From the NCBI GenBank assembly GCA_041624375.1, contig JBFJVD010000059.1, forward strand, positions 1 through 13,202: a stretch of DNA of 13,202 nt, given 5' to 3'. Each line of letters starts with the position of its first letter. Positions within the stretch are counted from its first letter, which is position 1. The DNA comes from JBFJVD01 sp041624375 (lineage in GTDB: Bacteria; Chloroflexota; Anaerolineae; Anaerolineales; E44-bin32). Both the position numbers and the translations under genes were made by a program. Below the pieces are notes generated by a model. That model was not told the DNA's origin and searched no databases. It was given only the letters and a program-made list of their open reading frames with translations. Shown here piece after piece: positions 1-7,984 of this stretch.

Positions 1-42
1 ACCCATCGGGTTGGAGATCGGGAGGCGGAATGGGGCTCGCCC

Positions 43-819
43 TTACGGATAGCGGTCTTGCAGTTCGGCGGCAGGCAGCGTGATGAGGCCCTCTTCCGGG
101 TCGCCGAGCTGGACGATCCGGGCCGGCCGATTGGCCGCCAGGTAGGCGGTGTAGGCCGCCAGGAGCGCGTCCAGCTCCGGGGGCGTGCGCAGGTCGCCCA
201 GCGGAAGCAGCCCGGAGAGCATATGATGGCGGGTGATCTCTTCAAGTGCCCGCATCGGGTTCGGGAGGTCGAGCCCTTCCAGGAAGAGGACAAGCTGGCG
301 CTGCAGCCGGCCTTCCAGTGTCGACTTGGCAAAGGGCTGCCGTTCGAGCAGGGACGAGAAGCCGGCGTGTGGATGGACCTCCAGCAGCAGCCGCGCGCCC
401 TCCACGGCATCCCCTTCGAAGTAGCGGAAACCCATCGAACGGAGCCGTTCAAACAGTTTGAGCCCGGTTTGCACCCAGCCCGGTGCCAAACCCATCAGGC
501 CCGGCGTTGAAGTCAGGCGGATGTTGCGCCGGCGAAGTTCGTATTCGCAGACGCGCCACTGCGACCAGGTGCGGGCGCTCGGCTGCAGCCCATATCGCTG
601 ACGGACGTCGGCGCGCGCCATCAGCCCCTGATTGAGACCTTGCGGTGCAGCCACGGCAACCGCAGCGACGGACTGCTCGGCGACGATCGCCAGCACCGCT
701 TCCAGATCGTCCTGGGAGAGCCCGACCAAGCCAAGGTCGGCGTCGATGACGGCGTAGGTTGTCGGCCGCGGACTTGCGGCGGGCTCGAGGCCCACATAGA
801 CGGGATCAGGGAACAGCAC
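43..819 (-). CDS. DUF429 family protein (putative nuclease-like fold)
   Basis: Product of about 258 residues resembling the DUF429 family, whose biochemical role is not established; an RNase H-like nuclease fold has been proposed for the family. Visible family-like elements are the N-terminal strand VYVGLEPA, a central VAAPQGLNQG loop, the WRVCEYELRRR segment and a later EVHPHAGF motif. The frame is open back to a TTG at 840, which overlaps the upstream gene's TGA stop. I prefer the GTG at 819: it has GGGGAGG about five bases upstream and puts the VYVG strand near the N-terminus, whereas the only purine-rich site for the TTG lies about 14 bases away. The gene follows the phosphatase-like gene closely enough to be co-transcribed and perhaps translationally coupled. 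The position corresponding to the usual GxD of the first strand reads GLE, a conservative acidic change. The gene call is firm; function is unknown. Confidence 0.8.
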   Translation of the reverse strand: MLFPDPVYVGLEPAASPRPTTYAVIDADLGLVGLSQDDLEAVLAIVAEQSVAAVAVAAPQGLNQGLMARADVRQRYGLQPSARTWSQWRVCEYELRRRNIRLTSTPGLMGLAPGWVQTGLKLFERLRSMGFRYFEGDAVEGARLLLEVHPHAGFSSLLERQPFAKSTLEGRLQRQLVLFLEGLDLPNPMRALEEITRHHMLSGLLPLGDLRTPPELDALLAAYTAYLAANRPARIVQLGDPEEGLITLPAAELQDRYP

Positions 820-836
820 GGTCGCCTCCCCGCGCC

Positions 837-1280
837 TCAAGCGCGGATGTCGGGCTCCTTAAGGGATGCATGAAACCGCTCCCAGGCAGTCCGATCGGTA
901 TGATACGGCGCGAGCCAGGGTGGCTCTGCCGCCTTGCGCAGGACTTCTCCCAGCCGCCCCCCACTGAGCAAACGGTAGGCCACATAGGTCCAGCGGGTTC
1001 GATGCCGTCCGAGGCTGCTGTGGATCAAGACCCGCCGGTCTTCATTGAGCGCGTGCTGGATGAAGCGGCCTGCGAGCAACCGCTCGTGGTCGCCAGCTTG
1101 GGATTCTTCGGCCAGATCGAGCCAGAGGAAACCGGCTGGCGGATGCGTTTGGAACGCCAGCGGGCGATCGGGCGCCAGATGAAGTACAGCGCTGATCCCG
1201 GTTTGATCGGCGAAGGCATCCCAGGTTTCCGGAATGTGACTCCCGCCTGCAGCGAAGATCCGTTCGTGAACCCAAGTCAC
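837..1280 (-). CDS. Dual-specificity/tyrosine phosphatase-like protein lacking catalytic Cys
   Basis: A 147-residue protein with the size and layout of a small dual-specificity phosphatase domain. These enzymes use an HCx5R loop, with the Cys as nucleophile and an upstream Asp as general acid. Here the loop reads IHSSLGRHRT (residues 86-95): His87, Gly91 and Arg94 are in place but the nucleophile position is Ser88 (AGC codon, plus-strand 1017-1019). A WLDLAEES segment at 53-60 could supply the general-acid Asp. Without Cys the protein should be inactive by the normal mechanism, so it may be a phosphate-binding pseudophosphatase. It starts at GTG 1280 with AGGAGG about 11 bases upstream and a TATACT -10-like hexamer at 1321-1326. 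It ends next to the DUF429 gene. Alternatives are a sequencing error at the Cys codon or a distant family member with another role. The family call is moderately sure. Confidence 0.7.
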   Translation of the reverse strand: MTWVHERIFAAGGSHIPETWDAFADQTGISAVLHLAPDRPLAFQTHPPAGFLWLDLAEESQAGDHERLLAGRFIQHALNEDRRVLIHSSLGRHRTRWTYVAYRLLSGGRLGEVLRKAAEPPWLAPYHTDRTAWERFHASLKEPDIRA

Positions 1281-1320
1281 GCGCGAGGCGTCCTCCTGCT
1301 CGCACCGGCCTGGCCTTTCG

Positions 1321-1326
1321 AGTATA
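1321..1326 (-). promoter_or_regulatory. Possible -10 element for the minus-strand pair
   Basis: Read on the minus strand the hexamer is TATACT, about 40 bases before the GTG start of the phosphatase-like gene. No good -35 was seen at the expected distance, so this is a weak call resting on position in a divergent intergenic region. Confidence 0.3.
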
Positions 1327-1361
1327 CATCTTCCCCGGCCCAGGGGCGACGAAGACGCCTA

Positions 1362-1370
1362 TGCTACAAT
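1362..1370 (+). promoter_or_regulatory. Possible extended -10 promoter for the plus-strand gene run
   Basis: TGC followed by TACAAT matches the extended -10 form (TGn plus a TATAAT-like hexamer). It lies about 137 bases before the P5C dehydrogenase start. No convincing -35 is visible, which is tolerated with extended -10 promoters. It would drive the whole plus-strand run and leave a long leader of about 130 bases. Not tested. Confidence 0.35.
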
Positions 1371-1507
1371 CCACTCACGGGCGTTCCGGCCGCAGCGAGA
1401 AGGTGGCGGCCTTCTGCGATTCTGGTCCGACAAGCCGGCTTGCGGCAGTGACGCCCACTCAAGACCAAACTACGATCCCCAAAAAGGCGCTTCAGGAGGA
1501 CTGTATC

Positions 1508-3100
1508 GTGACCGAGAAGACTCGCGAGGAAACCGGATTTCGCCTCACCTACGCGACGATGTTCGACCCGCCTGCGGAACTGCACGAAGGCTACGACCAG
1601 GCGGTTCAGGACATCAAGGCACAGATGGGCGCAAACATCCCCATGATCATTGACGGCGATGAAGTCCACGCCGAGGAGACCATCGAGAACCGCTCACCGG
1701 TCAATCAGGATTGGGTCCTCGGCATCCACCAGCGGGCCTCCGAGGTTCAGGGCCAGCAGGCGTTGGAAGCCGCGCGTAAGGCGTTCCCGATCTGGTCACG
1801 GATGGACTGGCGGGAGCGGGTGGCCATCATGCGCGATGCCGCCGACCGGATGAGCGCGCGCATCTTCGAACTGGGCGCCATCATCTCGCTCGAGGCGGGC
1901 AAGAACCGGATGGAAGCCCTCGGTGACGCCGCCGAGGCGCCGGACCTGATTCGCTACGCGTGCGACCAGATGGAAGCCAACAACGGCTTCATCGTCGAGA
2001 TGGGCAAAGATCCGCTGTCCGGCTACGATGCCACCAATTTCTCCGTGCTGCGGCCGCATGGCGTCTGGCTGGTGATCAGCCCATTCAATTTCCCGGCTGC
2101 GCTGAGCGGCGGCCCGATGGGCGCCGCGCTGGTCGCCGGCAACACCGTGGTGCTCAAACCCGCCGAAGATACGCCATGGACGGCCCGGGTGCTGGTCGAA
2201 TGCCTGCGCGACGCCGGCCTGCCCCCCGGAGCCGTCAACTATGTCACCGGCTCCGGCCGCATCGTGGGCGAATCGATGGTGCAGAGCGGCCTCTACGATG
2301 GGGTGACCTTCACCGGCTCGTACGACATCGGCATGCACATCTATCGCACGGTGGCCAAGGGCCGCTACCCGAAGCCGACCATCCTCGAAATGGGCGGCAA
2401 GAACCCGACGATCGTCTCCCGCAACGCCGACCTGGAGCGCGCGGTCACGGGGATCGTGCGATCGGCGTTCGGCGCCCAGGGACAGAAGTGCTCGGCAGCC
2501 AGCCGGGTCTACATCGAAGCCCCGGTCTACGACGAACTGGTGGAGCGGATCGTCGCCCGCACCCAGGAGCTGACGGTCGGCGATCCCACCGAGCGCGAGA
2601 TCTTCATGGGCCCCGTGATCAATCAGGCGGCCTACAACTCGTTTAAGGGCTATACGGAAGAACTCTCCGATGGGGCCCGCTTCCTGACCGGCGGCAGGGT
2701 GCTCAGCGGGGGGATGTACGACAAGGGCTTCTACTGCGAGCCGACCGTCGTCGCCGACGCGCCCGTCGATCACCGCCTCTGGTCGCACGAGATGTTCGTG
2801 CCGATCACGATGGTGCATCCGGTGGAGAGCCTGGAGCAGGCCATGACGCTTGCCAACGCGGTGGACTATGGGCTGACGGCTGGTTTCTACGGCTCTGAGG
2901 ACGAGGCAAACTGGTTCTTTGAGAACATCGAAGCCGGTGTGAATTACGCCAATCGCCCGCAAGGGGCAACGACCGGCGCCTGGCCAGGCTACCAGCCTTT
3001 CGGGGGTTGGAAAGGGTCCGGATCCACGGGCAAGAACGCCGGCGGTCACTACTACCTGCAGCTGTACATGCGCGAAAAGGTCCAGACCATCATCCGCTGA
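1508..3100 (+). CDS. pruA: 1-pyrroline-5-carboxylate (L-glutamate gamma-semialdehyde) dehydrogenase
   Basis: NAD-dependent aldehyde dehydrogenase of 530 residues, the usual size for stand-alone RocA/PruA-type enzymes. It oxidises glutamate semialdehyde (in equilibrium with P5C) to glutamate, the last step of proline and arginine catabolism in the cytoplasm. The oxyanion-hole Asn194 is in SPFNFP, the general base Glu294 in LEMGGKNP, and the nucleophile Cys328 in GQKCSA. A cofactor-binding VLKPAEDTPW stretch and FTGSYDIG follow the normal order, and the C-terminal QPFGGWKGSGSTGK segment is typical of P5CDH. The frame is open from 1361, but the start is placed at GTG 1508: AGGAGGA ends seven bases before it, and the upstream residues look non-coding. 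No proline dehydrogenase gene is in view, so the partner enzyme must lie elsewhere or the substrate comes from arginine/ornithine. It is the first gene of the plus-strand run. Assignment to the ALDH superfamily is certain; the P5CDH subfamily is very likely. Confidence 0.92.
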   Translation: MTEKTREETGFRLTYATMFDPPAELHEGYDQAVQDIKAQMGANIPMIIDGDEVHAEETIENRSPVNQDWVLGIHQRASEVQGQQALEAARKAFPIWSRMDWRERVAIMRDAADRMSARIFELGAIISLEAGKNRMEALGDAAEAPDLIRYACDQMEANNGFIVEMGKDPLSGYDATNFSVLRPHGVWLVISPFNFPAALSGGPMGAALVAGNTVVLKPAEDTPWTARVLVECLRDAGLPPGAVNYVTGSGRIVGESMVQSGLYDGVTFTGSYDIGMHIYRTVAKGRYPKPTILEMGGKNPTIVSRNADLERAVTGIVRSAFGAQGQKCSAASRVYIEAPVYDELVERIVARTQELTVGDPTEREIFMGPVINQAAYNSFKGYTEELSDGARFLTGGRVLSGGMYDKGFYCEPTVVADAPVDHRLWSHEMFVPITMVHPVESLEQAMTLANAVDYGLTAGFYGSEDEANWFFENIEAGVNYANRPQGATTGAWPGYQPFGGWKGSGSTGKNAGGHYYLQLYMREKVQTIIR

Positions 3101-3148
3101 GTGCTGGTTGGATCCGCGCGCGCCAGGCAAGGGGGAGGCGATTCCGCC

Positions 3149-3379
3149 GTGATGGTACGGCTCGGGACGTCGCTCATCCTGCTTGGAGTCATCGTCCTGG
3201 TCGTTTTTGTGATGACACTGACGATCGAGCAGGCGAGCCTGTTGACGTTGTTTGCCGGCGCGCTGCTGAGCGCCACCGGCCTGATCCTAAGACGGCGCTT
3301 CGCCGAGCCGCTGCCGCCCCGACCCGAACGTTTCAGGATTCTCAAACGGTTGTTCAGAGGCAGGAAGAAGGAAGGCTGA
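3149..3379 (+). CDS. Small two-helix membrane protein, unknown function
   Basis: A 76-residue product with two hydrophobic segments, roughly residues 6-24 (LILLGVIVLVVFVM region) and 29-46 (LLTLFAGALLSATGLIL), then a basic tail rich in Arg, Lys and Pro. The tail suggests a cytoplasmic C-terminus by the positive-inside rule. I recognise no family. The start is uncertain between adjacent GTG 3149 and ATG 3152; a GGGGGAGG site ends 10 bases before the GTG, so GTG is preferred. The frame is open back to 3101, directly after the P5C dehydrogenase stop. Position between the dehydrogenase and the hydrolase with short gaps suggests co-transcription. A chance ORF is possible, but the clear membrane pattern and ribosome site argue for a gene. 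Confidence 0.6.
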   Translation: MMVRLGTSLILLGVIVLVVFVMTLTIEQASLLTLFAGALLSATGLILRRRFAEPLPPRPERFRILKRLFRGRKKEG

Positions 3380-3419
3380 GCCCGCGGCCGCGCCGAGCTC
3401 AGCTCACCTGGCTGGAATC

Positions 3420-4163
3420 ATGCGCGAACCAGATCTGGAAGGAGTCGTTCTCGATCTCGATGATGCCCGCCTGCTCGGCGGCCTGTATCGCGCCGCCGGA
3501 ATGAGTCGGGGACCGGCGGTGCTCGTGCTCCACGGGATTCCCGGTCATGAGCGGCTGCTCGACCTGGCGCTCGAGTGCCAGGCGAGAGGGATCCACGCCA
3601 TGTATCTCCACTACCGCGGCTCGTGGGGATCCACCGGACGGTACTCCCTGACGACGCTGCTCGACGACGTTGGCGCCGCACTGGACTGGCTCCGCGATCG
3701 GGAGGATGTCGACCCCTCGAGGGTCGGGCTGCTTGGGATCAGCCTGGGCGGCTGGGCGGCGCTGGCGGCAGCGGCCGCAGATCTGCGGGTTGCAGCAGCC
3801 GCTGCGCTATCGCCTTTAATCGATCCGAACAGGGTTTCCCTCTCGGCGGCGGATTTTGCCGGGTTCGCCGCCCCGCTCTCCGGCACGAGCGGCCCACAGC
3901 TTGCCGAGGAGTGGCATCAGCTGACGCCGATCGGCAGCCTCGCTCAGGCGCTCCATGGCCGGCCGGTCCTGCTGGTCTCGGCCGACCAGGACGCCTACTT
4001 CCCGCCTGAACATTACCGGCCGCTGGTTCAGCAGGTCCCTTCGATCGAGTGGGTCCGCTTCCCGCGCGCCGATCACCTTTTTACGCAGGTCCGGCCCGGG
4101 TTGCGGCATGTGGTGACCCACTGGCTGATCCATTCGCTGGCACCACCAGCGGCGGCTCGATGA
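3420..4163 (+). CDS. Alpha/beta hydrolase, probable serine esterase or peptidase-like
   Basis: A 247-residue alpha/beta-hydrolase fold protein. The nucleophile elbow is GISLGG with Ser108. An acidic residue at Asp189 (or Asp191) in VLLVSADQD and His219 in ADHLF complete the expected triad. VLVLHGIPGHE at 35-44 is the usual HG oxyanion region and the LHYRGSWGS stretch follows as in dienelactone-hydrolase/prolyl-peptidase-type members. There is no signal peptide or membrane segment, so it is presumably cytosolic. The substrate cannot be read from sequence. The ATG start at 3420 has only a weak TGGA site upstream. Its TGA stop overlaps the ATG of the next gene (ATGA), indicating translational coupling with the exonuclease. 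Confidence 0.87.
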   Translation: MREPDLEGVVLDLDDARLLGGLYRAAGMSRGPAVLVLHGIPGHERLLDLALECQARGIHAMYLHYRGSWGSTGRYSLTTLLDDVGAALDWLRDREDVDPSRVGLLGISLGGWAALAAAAADLRVAAAAALSPLIDPNRVSLSAADFAGFAAPLSGTSGPQLAEEWHQLTPIGSLAQALHGRPVLLVSADQDAYFPPEHYRPLVQQVPSIEWVRFPRADHLFTQVRPGLRHVVTHWLIHSLAPPAAAR

Positions 4164-4720
4164 GCGTGAGCGGCGACGGGGCGCGGCTCGAGACGTTCGT
4201 CTCGGTCGATGTCGAAGCGGCGGGCCCAATCCCCGGGCTCTACTCGCTGCTCTCCATCGGTGCCTGCCTGGTGGCTGACCCGGACGAGTCCTTCTATGTC
4301 GAGCTTCAGCCGACCACGCGCAACGCCGCCCCGCGCGCGTTGGAGATCAGTGGTCTATCCTTCGAACGGCTCGCCCAGACCGGGACGCCGCCAAAGCAGG
4401 CGATGACGGCTTTTGCCGCCTGGATTGCTGGCGCGGTGGCCTCGCCCGCCCGCCCAGTTTTCGTCGCCTTCAACGCCGCCTTTGACTGGGCTTTCATCAA
4501 CTACTACTTCCATGAGACGATCAGACGCAATCCCTTCGGTCACGCTGCGCTGGACATCAAGGCCTACTATATGGGCCGCACCGGGGTGCGCTGGGACCAG
4601 ACCGGCATGCGCCATGTTGGCGCCAGATACGGGCAAGCCCAGACGCTCAGCCACCACGCCCTTCGAGACGCGCAAGACCAGGCGCGTCTATTCGCCACGA
4701 TGCTGGCAGAAGCTGGCTGA
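4160..4720 (+). CDS. DEDDh 3'-5' exonuclease (DnaQ/RNase T-like)
   Basis: A 186-residue single-domain exonuclease of the DnaQ/RNase T superfamily, which removes nucleotides from 3' ends with two metal ions. All signature residues are visible: Exo I Asp17-x-Glu19 in SVDVEAAGP, Exo II Asp109 in FNAAFDWAFIN, and Exo III His165-x4-Asp170 in HHALRDAQDQ, making it the DEDDh type. No polymerase or other domain is attached, so it is not a full replicative subunit; candidate roles are RNA trimming or DNA proofreading/repair. The frame is open back to 4049, but the start is set at ATG 4160 because it overlaps the hydrolase TGA by four bases and puts Exo I near the N-terminus as usual. A gap of 111 bases without recognisable structure follows. 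Confidence 0.88.
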   Translation: MSVSGDGARLETFVSVDVEAAGPIPGLYSLLSIGACLVADPDESFYVELQPTTRNAAPRALEISGLSFERLAQTGTPPKQAMTAFAAWIAGAVASPARPVFVAFNAAFDWAFINYYFHETIRRNPFGHAALDIKAYYMGRTGVRWDQTGMRHVGARYGQAQTLSHHALRDAQDQARLFATMLAEAG

Positions 4721-4831
4721 TCGGCAGATGACGATCGGGAGCAATGGATCACTGTAACCTTCGACGCGAAACCGACCCCGGGCATCGGCGGTTGATGACT
4801 GCCGCGCCCCCCGCAACCGGAGAAAACTTCC

Positions 4832-6160
4832 ATGAGCAACCTTCCTGACACTGGACCCCAGGCCGATCTACGGCGCATCCTGGACTCCGCCGAGCGGCTT
4901 GGCGTGGAGCTTGATGAATCCGAAGCCCTGCAGTGGCTCACTGCGATGGCGGCCGACCCAGGTGATCAGGAAGTAATCGTCGACGTCGAGAGCGGCGTGT
5001 TTGGCCACCGCGTAACCATGCTCGATTTCAACGCCGCGCAGCTCGCGTACTACCGCAAAATGGGGGAGATGGTGGGTTTCGAGGAAGAACCCGGCGTCGT
5101 CGAGACCGCACTTGCGCTCTCAGGATCGGCGGCTCAGTCGAAGATCCAGACCTACCCGGGCGACTGTGACTTCTTCGAGCGGATCAACATCCGGGCCGAG
5201 ACCAGGGAGGCCGCCTGCCTGATCCTCGCCAGGGTGATGCGGACCAAGGCGCTTCAGATGGCGAAGGGGCCGACCTACCAGCTGATGGAAGTGAGGTTTG
5301 GCAGCTTTCCAGAAGATGTCCTTGTCGGTGACTCGCTGCAGAAGGCCGGGGCGCCTATCTCGTGGACGGCGGCGCAGATCGAGGCCGGCGGCTTCGAGGC
5401 GTCCCGCCCGGATGGAACGCCTTTGCAGATCGAGTGGGAGGCGGTGGCGCACGATCCGGGCTGGTGCAAGCTGGATTGGGTCGTTGCCGATCCGGTACGC
5501 GGCGAGCTGGCCAACGCCAGCAACATGCTGGATGTCACCTGGGAGGCTCCCGATGGGGCGATCACACCCCTGGATGGCTATCTGGACCCTTATTTCCAAG
5601 AGGTCTACCTGGAAGCCGAATCGATCCCGATCTTCTCAAAGCTTGCCCGGCATGTCTCAGCCGATGCGCTCGACACTTACGTCGAGCAGCTCGAACGTGA
5701 GGTCAAGAAATATCTGACCAAGAACCCCAATTATGGCAAAGCCGCCAAGCGCATGTACAACATCTTCCGCATGAGCGGCCGCTATGGCGAGGCGGCCTTC
5801 ATCCGCGAGCTGTTCGATGAGCCGGCGACGATGCTCTATCAGGTCTGGTCCCTGATCCGGACCGTGGACGAAGTCGCCGACGCCGACTCAGACATCTCGA
5901 TTGAAACGGTGCGCGCCCAGGCGGACCAGCTCATCTTGCGGGTGGTGGACGTGCTAGAAGGCGCGCAGGAACAGGAGATCGTTCGCCATCTGCTGCGGCT
6001 GCGCGACAGCCTGGAGCTTCACGGGGACGACCCGGGACGGGATCAGCAGGTTCGTGCTTCGCGCGCGCAGGTCATCAACATCGTCAATAACTTCTTCTAC
6101 GAGCGACTGACGGCTCTGCCCAGCATTAAGGCCTACATTCAGGAGATGGAGACGTCGTAA
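4832..6160 (+). CDS. Uncharacterised protein with nucleotidyltransferase-like signature
   Basis: A 442-residue soluble, acidic protein that I do not recognise as a named family. Residues 98-113 contain Gly-Ser, 11 residues, then Asp111-Cys-Asp113 followed by a hydrophobic pair (PGDCDFF). This fits the nucleotidyltransferase-fold pattern hG[GS]x9-13[DE]h[DE]h. A strand CKLDWVV with Asp215 could provide the third metal-binding carboxylate. The C-terminal half, from about residue 270, looks helical, as in many template-independent nucleotidyltransferases. The reading is thus a possible nucleotidyltransferase or poly(A)-polymerase-like enzyme of unknown substrate, inferred from motif only. The start ATG has GGAG nine bases upstream. 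It lies 17 bases before the GH13 gene, and after the exonuclease gene by 111 bases. Coding status is firm: it is long, in phase with its neighbours and has an RBS. Confidence 0.8.
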   Translation: MSNLPDTGPQADLRRILDSAERLGVELDESEALQWLTAMAADPGDQEVIVDVESGVFGHRVTMLDFNAAQLAYYRKMGEMVGFEEEPGVVETALALSGSAAQSKIQTYPGDCDFFERINIRAETREAACLILARVMRTKALQMAKGPTYQLMEVRFGSFPEDVLVGDSLQKAGAPISWTAAQIEAGGFEASRPDGTPLQIEWEAVAHDPGWCKLDWVVADPVRGELANASNMLDVTWEAPDGAITPLDGYLDPYFQEVYLEAESIPIFSKLARHVSADALDTYVEQLEREVKKYLTKNPNYGKAAKRMYNIFRMSGRYGEAAFIRELFDEPATMLYQVWSLIRTVDEVADADSDISIETVRAQADQLILRVVDVLEGAQEQEIVRHLLRLRDSLELHGDDPGRDQQVRASRAQVINIVNNFFYERLTALPSIKAYIQEMETS

Positions 6161-6177
6161 CACCCCCCGGCTCACCG

Positions 6178-7917
6178 ATGGACTCACGCGATACAACCGA
6201 CATGGCGGCCCATTCCCGCCAGGCTCTACGCGGCCATCTGGACTTTCTCTACGGCCCTGCCAAAGCTGCGGAGATCTTGCCGCGTTTGGAGCAGCTGATC
6301 GCCGACCACCAATCCGCTGATCCGCAGGCGACGGTGACGGCCTGGCCGCTTGACGAACGCGATGTGATCCTGATCACCTATGCCGATATGCTTCGCAAGC
6401 CTGATGAGGCGCCACTTCGAACCCTCGAGGGCTTTCTGAAGGCCCATCTGGCGCCGTTGATCAGCGGCGTCCACCTCTTGCCCTTCTTTCCCTATTCGTC
6501 CGATGATGGCTTCTCGGTCATCGACTACCGCAGCGTGAATCCAGCTGTTGGGACCTGGCGCGACGTCCAGCGGATCGCGCACTCCTATCGCCTGATGGTC
6601 GACGCCGTCGTCAATCACATCTCCGTCCAGAGCGACTGGTTCCAGGGTTTTCTCGACGGCCGGGCCCCGTACACGAATTACTTCGTAACGACCGACCCCA
6701 GCGCAGATTTGGAGACGGTCGTGCGCCCGCGCGACCGGCCTCTGCTGACGGCCTTTGACACACCAAGCGGTGTTCAGCATGTCTGGACCACCTTCAGCGA
6801 GGATCAGGTCGACCTCAACTTCGCCAACCCCGAAGTGTTGCTGGAGATACTTGACGTGCTCCTGGAATATGTTCGCCGCGGCGCGCAGCTGATCCGCCTC
6901 GATGCGATCGCCTTCATCTGGAAGGAGCCGGGCACGCCGAGCATCCACCTGCCTCAGACACACCGGATTGTCAAGCTCATGCGCACGGTCCTTGAGCGTA
7001 CGGCGCCCGGCGTGCTCATCCTGACGGAAACCAACGTGCCCCATGCGGAGAATCTCTCCTACTTCGGCGATGGCACCGACGAAGCGCACCTGGTGTATCA
7101 ATTCGCCCTGCCGCCCCTGGTGCTCCACACGCTGACCACCGGGGATGCCGACCGCCTGAGCGCCTGGGCCGCCTCGCTCGCCACGCCCAGCCGGCAGACG
7201 GCGTTTTTCAATTTCCTCGCCTCTCACGATGGCATTGGATTGCGGCCCGTTCAGGATCTGCTTTCAGAGACGGAAATCGAAGCGCTCGTGCAGCGAACAG
7301 AGGCACATGGTGGAGCTGTCTCCCACCGGCGGGTGCAGGCCGGCGGCCGACGGCCATACGAATTAAACATCACCTACTTCGATGCACTCACTGCGCCCGA
7401 TGAGATGGCGCGCGATGCCGGGCGGGCCATCGACCGCTTTCTCGTCTCCCAGGCCATCCTGCTATCGCTGGCAGGGGTGCCGGGCGTCTACTTCCACAGT
7501 CTGTTCGGCTCTCGAAATGATCAAGAAGGCTACCAGCGCAGCGGTCAACCCCGCGCCATCAACCGGCAGAAGCTGGCCGTGGCTGATCTGACCGCCGAGC
7601 TCGCCGATCTCCACTCGATACGGGCACGCGTCTTCGCCGGCATGCAGCGGCTGCTCACCGCGCGCCGCAGCGCGCCGGCGTTTCACCCGCAGGCGCCCCA
7701 GCAAGTGATGGACCTGGGACGAAATGTGTTCGCCATCGAACGAGTGCCGCTGTCGAACGAAGGACCGAAGATCGTGTGCCTGCACGAAGTGCACGGCGCC
7801 TCGGCTCGGATCCGGCTGCGCGGGCGGGGGCGCGACCTGCTGAGCGGCGCGATGCTGGATCTGGCAGAATGCAGCCTGGCTCCCTACCAGGTTCGCTGGA
7901 TTGAGCGGATGTCTTGA
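6178..7917 (+). CDS. GH13_18 phosphorylase, probably glucosylglycerate phosphorylase
   Basis: A 579-residue alpha-amylase-superfamily enzyme of the sucrose-phosphorylase subfamily. These enzymes reversibly phosphorolyse an alpha-glucoside to alpha-glucose-1-phosphate plus the acceptor, retaining configuration. Visible elements are DAVVNH (142-147), nucleophile Asp242 in LIRLDAIAFIWKEPGT, acid/base Glu284 in LTETNVPH, and the transition-state Asp351 in SHDGIG. The loop PFFPYSSDDGFSVIDY (102-117) and the length are closer to glucosylglycerate phosphorylases (about 555-560 residues, YcjM-like) than to true sucrose phosphorylases (about 490-505), so glucosylglycerate is the favoured substrate; sucrose or glucosylglycerol cannot be excluded. 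No clear ribosome site precedes ATG 6178; an internal ATG at 6202 is the alternative. It starts 17 bases after the previous gene and is followed by a GT4 gene, suggesting linked glycoside metabolism. Cytosolic, with no signal peptide. Confidence 0.88.
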   Translation: MDSRDTTDMAAHSRQALRGHLDFLYGPAKAAEILPRLEQLIADHQSADPQATVTAWPLDERDVILITYADMLRKPDEAPLRTLEGFLKAHLAPLISGVHLLPFFPYSSDDGFSVIDYRSVNPAVGTWRDVQRIAHSYRLMVDAVVNHISVQSDWFQGFLDGRAPYTNYFVTTDPSADLETVVRPRDRPLLTAFDTPSGVQHVWTTFSEDQVDLNFANPEVLLEILDVLLEYVRRGAQLIRLDAIAFIWKEPGTPSIHLPQTHRIVKLMRTVLERTAPGVLILTETNVPHAENLSYFGDGTDEAHLVYQFALPPLVLHTLTTGDADRLSAWAASLATPSRQTAFFNFLASHDGIGLRPVQDLLSETEIEALVQRTEAHGGAVSHRRVQAGGRRPYELNITYFDALTAPDEMARDAGRAIDRFLVSQAILLSLAGVPGVYFHSLFGSRNDQEGYQRSGQPRAINRQKLAVADLTAELADLHSIRARVFAGMQRLLTARRSAPAFHPQAPQQVMDLGRNVFAIERVPLSNEGPKIVCLHEVHGASARIRLRGRGRDLLSGAMLDLAECSLAPYQVRWIERMS

Positions 7918-7984
7918 GCTCGGCCGAGCGCCGCGCGGCCCCTGGGCGACGATCGATCGGCATACCGCAGGAGACAGCCCAAGG

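Noticed and set aside
1796..3130. 444-codon minus-strand ORF inside the P5C dehydrogenase gene
   Set aside because: Antisense shadow: composition rich in Arg, His, Gly and Ala, with no family motifs, opposite a gene with complete ALDH catalytic residues.
3374..3404. GCTGAG...CTCAGC inverted repeat after the small membrane gene as a terminator
   Set aside because: Stem of six pairs with a long GC-rich loop and no following T-run; read-through into the hydrolase gene is more likely.
6226..7227. 333-codon minus-strand ORF opposite the GH13 gene
   Set aside because: Antisense shadow of a frame holding all GH13 catalytic residues.
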